A DNA stretch of 10,157 bases, taken from assembly GCA_028696915.1 (NCBI GenBank), contig JAQVGB010000033.1:1-10157 (forward strand), in the 5' to 3' direction. Positions 5,946 to 10,157 of the stretch are shown in pieces. Within the stretch, counting starts at the first letter, position 1. Each line of letters opens with the position of its first letter. This stretch comes from Candidatus Dojkabacteria bacterium. GTDB lineage: Bacteria; Patescibacteriota; Dojkabacteria; SC72; JAFGCJ01. The notes beneath the pieces are model-generated. The model was not told where the DNA came from, did not search any database, and saw nothing but the letters and a program-made list of their open reading frames with translations. The translations under genes were made by a program, and so were the position numbers.

Positions 5946-6317
5946 TTATCTCAACAGGATTATACCAATTATCACAAGCACACACATGCCGATGGCAACA
6001 ACGAGACTGAGAAAATGAAAAATGTGGAGCGTGATCAGCAAACCGCACAGCACGGCCGCCGCAAGTCCCACCCGTAGTGCACGACCGGCAGGAGGAAATT
6101 CCTTGCGTCCGTATATCAAAAATTTCTCGCCTAAAAACGTAATGATCGTCACCGCGATCCCGATCCCTACAGACACCATTATCACAAACACCATAACATT
6201 CCATACGTCCACGCTCCCATCGGCAGTCCAGGGAGAAAAGTACGTAGAACCGGTCAAATACCACAGAACAAGCACATCGAAGATAAGAAACACAAACGCA
6301 AAAAACAAAAACTCCAT
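5946..6317 (-). CDS. Small four-helix integral membrane protein, unknown function
   Basis: This 123-residue, highly hydrophobic protein has four predicted membrane spans at about 2-22, 38-63, 79-100 and 101-121. The only notable polar loop, between spans 2 and 3, is GEKFLIYGRKEFPPAGRALR (63-82); its many positive charges suggest it faces the cytoplasm. No catalytic motif is visible. It starts at ATG 6317, preceded by an AT-rich stretch without a ribosome binding site. It is the first gene of a two-gene operon with the 197-residue membrane protein and is divergent from the response-regulator gene, with 234 bp between them. It could be a holin-like, transporter-accessory or envelope protein; the sequence does not decide. 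Confidence 0.75.
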   Translation of the reverse strand: MEFLFFAFVFLIFDVLVLWYLTGSTYFSPWTADGSVDVWNVMVFVIMVSVGIGIAVTIITFLGEKFLIYGRKEFPPAGRALRVGLAAAVLCGLLITLHIFHFLSLVVAIGMCVLVIIGIILLR

Positions 6318-6373
6318 TTCAATTCTTTACGGTAACTAAACTACAAGACCTGTACTCCGGTAGCCGACATCCA

Positions 6374-6379
6374 TATAAT
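6374..6379 (+). promoter_or_regulatory. Possible -10 element for the response-regulator gene
   Basis: A perfect TATAAT hexamer lies in the divergent intergenic region on the plus strand. The hexamer 17 bp upstream (TGTACT, 6351-6356) is a poor -35. If used, it would give a 5' leader of about 165 nt. Confidence 0.28.
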
Positions 6380-6513
6380 GATCTCCAAACAATCATAACA
6401 AAAAATCCGGAGCAAAGTTCCCTCAACAAACCATTCCCCTTCCCGAAAGATATGCTGATCACCTGACGCGCATACACAGAGATTCGTGCGGCCGTCAGAC
6501 CGGCAATCAACAG

Positions 6514-6531
6514 ACTGCGTTCCCCCGCAGT
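6514..6531 (+). promoter_or_regulatory. Hairpin or operator just before the response-regulator start
   Basis: ACTGCG (6514-6519) and CGCAGT (6526-6531) are perfect 6-bp arms around a 6-nt C-rich loop. The repeat ends 20 bases before the ATG at 6552. It could be an autoregulatory operator or a 5'-leader hairpin affecting initiation. Confidence 0.35.
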
Positions 6532-6551
6532 AATTTGTCACGCCACACCGG

Positions 6552-7472
6552 ATGAACATTCTCGTCATCGAAGACAATTCAACCATTTCATCAATTATCG
6601 AAAAAACACTGCTTTCATATGGACATACCCCCCACCGCATGTCGAGCTCCCGGCGGATACGCTCAATTATCGGAACCGTCCCAGCAGATCTTGTCATACT
6701 CAGCACCCAACTGAAAAACGAAGAGTCTCTAGAACTATGCTCGCACATCAGAACACAATACCCGCACATTTTCATTCTCGCCGTGCACTCCAACGGATCG
6801 TGGCAGGACCGAATCGACATACTCAACCGCGGAGCCGATGACTGCATCACCTTTCCGTTCCCCACCCAGGAACTCATCACCCGAATTAATGCACTGTTAA
6901 GACGGCCAAAGCACACCCTGCCGCCGGTCATCAACTGCGGATCGCTCTCCATCAATCCGGCAAAACAGTCGGTCGCATATGGCACGTCGCCCATCGATCT
7001 GACCCGCAAAGAGTATCACCTTCTCGAGTATCTGGTGAGAAACAAGGACCGGACTGTATCCCGCGACGAACTGCTTGATCACGTCTGGGACTACCGCAAG
7101 CTCATCAATTCAAACACCGTAGATGTCCACGTCCAGAAAATCCGACGGAAAATCAGTGCCGTAATGGACCAAATCGCCGGAATGAGTGTGCAGGCTGATA
7201 CAACGAGCGCGCAAGCAAAAAATTCATCCGGATCAACTCAAAAGCCATCTATTCCTACAAAACGACCTCTCCCTCCATTGAAACAATTCCCCTACAGCTC
7301 ATCTGCCCTCCACCCCTACAACCCGACCGAAATCAAAACAATCCACGGCATCGGCTACAGAATCGAGGAGAACATATCGGACGGGAACCAGGATACGGCA
7401 CGTCGCCGTTCAAACAGCAACGACACCATGCAACAGGAACGAGAGGAACAGCCGCCGGAGGACATCACGTAG
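6552..7472 (+). CDS. OmpR/PhoB-type DNA-binding regulator with non-phosphorylatable receiver
   Basis: This 306-residue protein has a receiver domain (1-115) followed by a winged-helix DNA-binding domain (about 128-270). The acidic pair Glu7-Asp8 is present, but the position of the phosphoacceptor Asp is Ser51 (LVILSTQL) and the conserved Lys before the last proline is Phe101 (ITFPF). The rest of the fold is well kept (NRGADDCI, 92-99). The DNA-binding half is typical: LTRKEYHLLEYLVRNKDRTV, then DELLDHVWDYRK and the recognition helix NTVDVHVQKIRRKI. An unusual Pro/Ser/Gln-rich insertion of about 50 residues (about 203-257) separates the recognition helix from the wing (IKTIHGIGYRIEE). A hydrophilic tail of about 33 residues ends the protein. 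At 306 residues it is clearly longer than the usual 220-240. No Shine-Dalgarno sequence precedes ATG 6552. It probably acts without classical phosphorylation. Confidence 0.9.
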   Translation: MNILVIEDNSTISSIIEKTLLSYGHTPHRMSSSRRIRSIIGTVPADLVILSTQLKNEESLELCSHIRTQYPHIFILAVHSNGSWQDRIDILNRGADDCITFPFPTQELITRINALLRRPKHTLPPVINCGSLSINPAKQSVAYGTSPIDLTRKEYHLLEYLVRNKDRTVSRDELLDHVWDYRKLINSNTVDVHVQKIRRKISAVMDQIAGMSVQADTTSAQAKNSSGSTQKPSIPTKRPLPPLKQFPYSSSALHPYNPTEIKTIHGIGYRIEENISDGNQDTARRRSNSNDTMQQEREEQPPEDIT

Positions 7473-7501
7473 GAGCCGAGGACGAAGGGTAAGGCTACGT
7501 G
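7466..7501. other. Inverted repeat at the convergent regulator/dnaN junction
   Basis: CACGTAG (7466-7472, including the regulator's stop codon) and CTACGTG (7495-7501) are perfect 7-bp arms with a 22-nt loop. No T-tract follows. It might act as a 3'-end structure for either converging gene. Confidence 0.3.
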
Positions 7502-7523
7502 TACGGGGAAGAACAGGGAGAAG

Positions 7524-7540
7524 CTTAGTCTTAGTCTTAG
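7524..7540. repeat. Short CTTAGT tandem repeat
   Basis: Three consecutive units (CTTAGT, CTTAGT, CTTAG) lie between the convergent regulator and dnaN genes. They are non-coding and too short for a functional call. Confidence 0.85.
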
Positions 7541-7552
7541 CCTGTGGTCAGC

Positions 7553-8695
7553 CTACTCGATCCGCATCGGCATGATGATGTGCAGGAAGCTGTCGTCGCC
7601 TTTTGTCTTGAACACACCGGGTGCAGTCGAATTGCTCCCTTCAAAAAGGATCGTGTCCCCATGCATGCTCGACAGCATATCGGTCAGAAACTTCCCGCTG
7701 AATCCGATCTTGAGCGGCTCACCTTCGACCGCGGCCTCGATACTGCTTTCGTTTCCGCCGACCTCGGCCAGTGACGCAGAAACATTGATTTTCTTATCCT
7801 TCGGATTGAACTCGATGATCGCTTTGTTGCCGATGGTACTGCGCGCGAAAATGTTCACAATCCGCACCGCATTCTGGAACTGATCGGTGTCCATCTCGGA
7901 TTTTGTCTGGTACCCGGTCGGAATAATCTGTTTGTATTCAGGGAATTGACCGTCAATGAGGCGGGAAATGAGATCGACCTCACGGTAGCGAAATGCGACC
8001 TGGTTCTTTCCTTCGAGTAAATAAACCTCTACACGGTCGGATTTCTTTTTGCCGCCGTCCCCCGACATATCGCTGATCACGCGGGCAAGCTCCTGCATCG
8101 CGCGGGCAGGCACGAGTAATTCGACCCGTTCCTGTACTGATTTATCAAGTTCAATATTCTGACGCGACAACCGGAACCCGTCCACCGCAACAAGGGTCAA
8201 CCCAGTCCCCTCTGCTTCTATCTTGATACCCGTCAGTACCGGACGGGAATCATCTGTTGCCGCCGCGAAGGCGACACGGTTGATCGCTGTCTGCAACGCC
8301 TCGGACGGAACACTCATCAGCACCGGTTGTTCGTCGACACCCGGGACAGCAGGGAAATCGTCAGCCGGCAGTGTGTTGAACTGAGCAGAATTGTTGACCG
8401 TCGTAACACTCAGGGTTTGTTTGTCGAGCTCGACCTCGACCGTTTCCGAGGGAAGTGAGTTTACAAATTCAGCAAAGGTCCGTGCAGGGATCGTGATTGT
8501 CCCCTCAGCTTTGATTTCCGCACCAATCCAGGTGTGCACACCAAGCTCCAGATCAGTTGCGGTCATTTTGAGCTTGCTGTCCTCTGCTTTCAGAAAGACA
8601 TTTGCCAGAATGGGAAGACCTGGTTTACTACTTACCAGTCTCCCTACAACCGCAAGTTGCCGCGCAAGACTAGATTGATTGCACGAGACCTTCAT
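7553..8695 (-). CDS. dnaN: DNA polymerase III beta subunit (sliding clamp)
   Basis: This is a complete 380-residue sliding clamp, normal length for the family, which forms a ring dimer around DNA and tethers the replicative polymerase. Recognisable family segments include the N-terminal SLARQLAVVGRLVSSKPGLPILANV (9-33), TIPARTFAEFVNSLP (66-80), FNTLPADDFPAVP (105-117), the domain-2 stretch RVAFAAATDDSRPVLTGI (140-157) and VDGFRLS (171-177), LISRLIDGQFPEY, and the C-terminal IIMPMRI that lines the partner-binding pocket. Three repeated clamp domains fit the length. ATG 8695 starts a standard N-terminus. AT-rich -10-like hexamers at 8706-8717 on the minus strand would give a leader of only a few to about ten bases, without a Shine-Dalgarno sequence. 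The gene lies directly beside the putative oriC and is transcribed away from it, co-directional with the leftward fork. Confidence 0.98.
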   Translation of the reverse strand: MKVSCNQSSLARQLAVVGRLVSSKPGLPILANVFLKAEDSKLKMTATDLELGVHTWIGAEIKAEGTITIPARTFAEFVNSLPSETVEVELDKQTLSVTTVNNSAQFNTLPADDFPAVPGVDEQPVLMSVPSEALQTAINRVAFAAATDDSRPVLTGIKIEAEGTGLTLVAVDGFRLSRQNIELDKSVQERVELLVPARAMQELARVISDMSGDGGKKKSDRVEVYLLEGKNQVAFRYREVDLISRLIDGQFPEYKQIIPTGYQTKSEMDTDQFQNAVRIVNIFARSTIGNKAIIEFNPKDKKINVSASLAEVGGNESSIEAAVEGEPLKIGFSGKFLTDMLSSMHGDTILFEGSNSTAPGVFKTKGDDSFLHIIMPMRIE

Positions 8696-8704
8696 ACCGT
8701 GGAG

Positions 8705-8746
8705 ACGTATACTTATATATGTATGTTAATACAGTCGAAGTATATA
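8705..8746. promoter_or_regulatory. AT-rich block, likely DNA unwinding element and dnaN promoter
   Basis: This run of about 42 bp is dominated by TA steps (for example ATACTTATATATGTATG) between the dnaN start and the first DnaA-like box. It also contains the only -10-like hexamers for dnaN (minus-strand TATAAG 8712-8717, TATACG 8706-8711), so unwinding and dnaN transcription may share the site. Confidence 0.5.
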
Positions 8747-8763
8747 GTAGGGAGCGTGGATAT
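8745..8763 (+). promoter_or_regulatory. Possible basal unwinding module: TAG-TAG trios, GC-rich spacer, DnaA box
   Basis: Reading the plus strand: two TAG trinucleotides (8745-8750), a short GC-rich spacer GGAG (8751-8754), then CGTGGATAT (8755-8763), the reverse of an ATATCCACG DnaA-like box (7 of 9 matches to TTATCCACA). The order matches the DnaA-trio arrangement described for bacterial origins, and the AT-rich block follows on the trio side. Confidence 0.4.
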
Positions 8764-8958
8764 GTCTAGAACGGAAATGAACGTGCGGCAGTTAAGTCCT
8801 TTTCCGGCAGTTTTGCATTGTAGATAAACGATATGTTTCGGGTAGAGTTCGGCAGATACTGAAGATGTTGGTGATATGAAGTTTTTGTGAAGTGGAGGTG
8901 AAGCACGGGTGGGTCTGGATTTCATGAAAACCTTTGATTTATGAAATTTGTTCCGTAT

Positions 8959-8967
8959 TGTGGATAT
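8959..8967 (-). promoter_or_regulatory. DnaA box, 8 of 9 matches
   Basis: The plus strand reads TGTGGATAT; the minus strand reads ATATCCACA, one mismatch from TTATCCACA. Confidence 0.6.
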
Positions 8968-9000
8968 CTTTGGGGATACGTGCTGGAGAAGTCGGGATAG

Positions 9001-9009
9001 ATATCCACC
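9001..9009 (+). promoter_or_regulatory. DnaA-like box, 7 of 9 matches
   Basis: ATATCCACC keeps the TATCCAC core and is oriented opposite to the box at 8959, with 33 bp between them. Confidence 0.4.
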
Positions 9010-9100
9010 GGTGTCTGCTGAGCCCTCTCTGTGTGCTATCAATACGGAGAAAATTGACACCTGAAAAAATGTCGGAATATGAGGGGTTGAGAAGTTCTCG

Positions 9101-9109
9101 TTATCCACT
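9101..9109 (+). promoter_or_regulatory. DnaA box, 8 of 9 matches
   Basis: TTATCCACT differs from the consensus only at the last base. It lies 21 bp (two helical turns) from the perfect box at 9122, in the same orientation. Confidence 0.65.
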
Positions 9110-9121
9110 CGACGCGCCTGG

Positions 9122-9130
9122 TTATCCACA
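9122..9130 (+). promoter_or_regulatory. Perfect DnaA box TTATCCACA
   Basis: It is an exact match to the high-affinity consensus, four bases from the end of the histidine kinase gene. A weaker match, TTGTCCACC, follows at 9144-9152, 22 bp further on and inside the kinase's last codons. Confidence 0.8.
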
Positions 9131-9134
9131 CTTT

Positions 9135-10157
9135 TCATGCAGATTGTCCACCTGTCGGCTGTGGCATGGAAACTGACTGTGTTTCAGTGATTTCAGGCGT
9201 TTTGCCTGAGGCTGATGTGGACAGAGTGGTAGCGGGTGAGTTTGTGGGTTGACCGGTGGAGGTGTCGGAGGATTTGCCGATGGAAACCGTCGTCACATCT
9301 GAGAGAGCTGACGTAACCTTCGATCCCTCCGGAAGCTTCTGTCCGGTTGTTGCCCCGATCCCACTCGAGGATAGCGGACTCATGACAATCTTGGTGCGGG
9401 GGCCGTTCGCCCGCTTCATATATGATGGCTGAGTGTGCGGCAGTTCGAAGAAGAAGAGAGACCCCTGTCCTACGTTGCTTTCCACCCCAATCGTTCCGCT
9501 GTGGGCGTCGACGATCGTTTTGGCGACATACAAGCCTAACCCCGTTCCTCCCGGCCTCACAATGGAACCCTCCTCTCCTCCGATGTAGTTTTCCACCCGT
9601 GAGAATTTCTTGAATAAAAGCGCCTGGTCCTCTTTCTTGATGCCGATACCCGTGTCTTTCACCGAAAACGTCACCTTTTCCTTCGTCTCAGAAAGCTGGA
9701 TTTCGATGTAGCCCTGTTTCGTGTACTTGATCGCGTTGTTGATGAGGTTGTCGATCACTTCGCGGATGCGGATAACATCTACTTCAGCAAAGATTTTTCC
9801 TTTTGGCTGGCGATAGATCAACTCAAGGTCCTTTTCTTTAGCGAAATGCTTCAGTTCGCTGACTGCTTTGGTGACGATTGCGGCGAGGTCGGTCATTTCG
9901 ACTTCCAGCTCGAACCGCTTGTTATCGATTCGGGCTGATTCGAGGAACGTGTTGACCAGCTTGATCTGACGCTCGGTGCCTTCGATGAGACGCTGTACAT
10001 ACTTGTTGATCTTCTCGTCTGACTGATCGGGAAGTAGCTCCTGAATGCGTTTTTTGAGTAGATAGAGGTTGTTTTTCAGGATGGAGGCTGGTGTGCGGAA
10101 CTCGTGTCCCGCGATATCCATGAGGTCCTTTTCTTTCTGGTAGAGCTCTTCGAGGTT
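9135..10157 (-). CDS. Sensor histidine kinase, 5' truncated by window edge, with Ser/Thr-rich tail
   Basis: 340 residues are visible; the frame stays open to the window edge, so the N-terminal sensor part is missing. The dimerisation/phosphoacceptor domain carries the H-box AGHEFRTP with His18 (fragment numbering). The ATPase domain has the N-box DNLINNAIKYT (136-146), G1 box KDTGIGIKKED (167-177), F-box-like LFKKFSRVE and G2 box GGTGLGLYVAK (203-213), and ends with FFFELP. All catalytic motifs look intact, so it should autophosphorylate. The last 100 or so residues (241-340) form an unusual low-complexity tail rich in Ser, Thr, Pro and Gly, with no receiver domain. The stop TGA lies next to the DnaA-box cluster. 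Its gene is oriented against the predicted rightward replication fork. Its partner regulator is not established. Confidence 0.95.
   Translation of the reverse strand, partial: NLEELYQKEKDLMDIAGHEFRTPASILKNNLYLLKKRIQELLPDQSDEKINKYVQRLIEGTERQIKLVNTFLESARIDNKRFELEVEMTDLAAIVTKAVSELKHFAKEKDLELIYRQPKGKIFAEVDVIRIREVIDNLINNAIKYTKQGYIEIQLSETKEKVTFSVKDTGIGIKKEDQALLFKKFSRVENYIGGEEGSIVRPGGTGLGLYVAKTIVDAHSGTIGVESNVGQGSLFFFELPHTQPSYMKRANGPRTKIVMSPLSSSGIGATTGQKLPEGSKVTSALSDVTTVSIGKSSDTSTGQPTNSPATTLSTSASGKTPEITETQSVSMPQPTGGQSA

Larger units (their letters stand above)
8696..9134. other. oriC: Candidate chromosomal replication origin (oriC)
   Basis: This 439-bp non-coding region upstream of dnaN has one perfect DnaA box (9122-9130), near matches in both orientations (8755-8763, 8959-8967, 9001-9009, 9101-9109), and an AT-rich block (about 8705-8746) beside dnaN. 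Top-strand composition changes sharply here: by hand count about 38 G and 51 C in 8521-8700, against about 91 G and 33 C in 8701-9000. This is the expected direction for a bidirectional origin. dnaA itself is not in the window; the flanking gene on the right is a histidine kinase. Confidence 0.8.

Noticed and set aside
6341..7009. 222-codon minus-strand frame opposite the response regulator
   Set aside because: It is the antisense shadow of a clearly recognisable OmpR-family gene; the translation is rich in Cys/Arg/Ser and matches nothing.
8713..9138. 141-codon minus-strand open frame overlapping the kinase stop by ATGA
   Set aside because: It covers the DnaA-box cluster, its composition is not protein-like (few acidic residues, no recognisable motif), and its first codons are the DnaA boxes themselves. 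The 4-base overlap is suggestive but the region is better explained as oriC.

Overview
The window looks like a piece of a bacterial chromosome around its replication origin, most likely from a Candidate Phyla Radiation (Patescibacteria) lineage. This placement is an inference. It rests on short, little-characterised membrane proteins and orphan genes, the absence of recognisable Shine-Dalgarno sequences before every visible start codon, and a dnaN gene beside a DnaA-box cluster. TGA acts as a normal stop in at least two genes (the 381-residue protein and the histidine kinase), which argues against the lineages that recode TGA as glycine.

Left part (1-4241): the 3' end of an ABC-F ATPase gene on the plus strand converges on a minus-strand cluster. 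That cluster encodes a degenerate PP2C-type phosphatase (1139-2065), a 381-residue unknown protein (2145-3290) and a 184-residue unknown protein (3382-3936). The two unknown proteins share a C-terminal domain of about 105 residues, and the larger one carries a recent in-frame 3 x 45 bp tandem repeat. Base composition of the unknown pair is AT-richer than its surroundings. The phosphatase has a near-consensus promoter placed so that its transcript would start at or next to the ATG (leaderless).

Middle (4242-6317): a DinB-like four-helix-bundle protein, a tRNA-Ser(CGA) with an encoded CCA, an unusual coding-like and structured stretch immediately downstream of the tRNA (about 4890-5051), and a two-gene membrane-protein operon (a 123-residue four-helix membrane protein followed by a 197-residue protein with two membrane segments and a soluble C-terminal domain).

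Right part (6318-10157): an OmpR-type regulator on the plus strand whose receiver lacks the phosphoacceptor aspartate and the conserved lysine, dnaN on the minus strand, a 439-bp non-coding region with a perfect DnaA box plus several near matches, and a 5'-truncated histidine kinase with an unusual Ser/Thr-rich tail. The non-coding region also has an AT-rich block and a TAG-TAG trio next to a GC-rich spacer and a DnaA box. Top-strand G/C bias switches from C-rich to G-rich at its dnaN edge. Together these make it a strong oriC candidate. No dnaA gene is visible. The kinase and pseudo-receiver regulator flank dnaN/oriC, but nothing in the sequence proves that they are partners.
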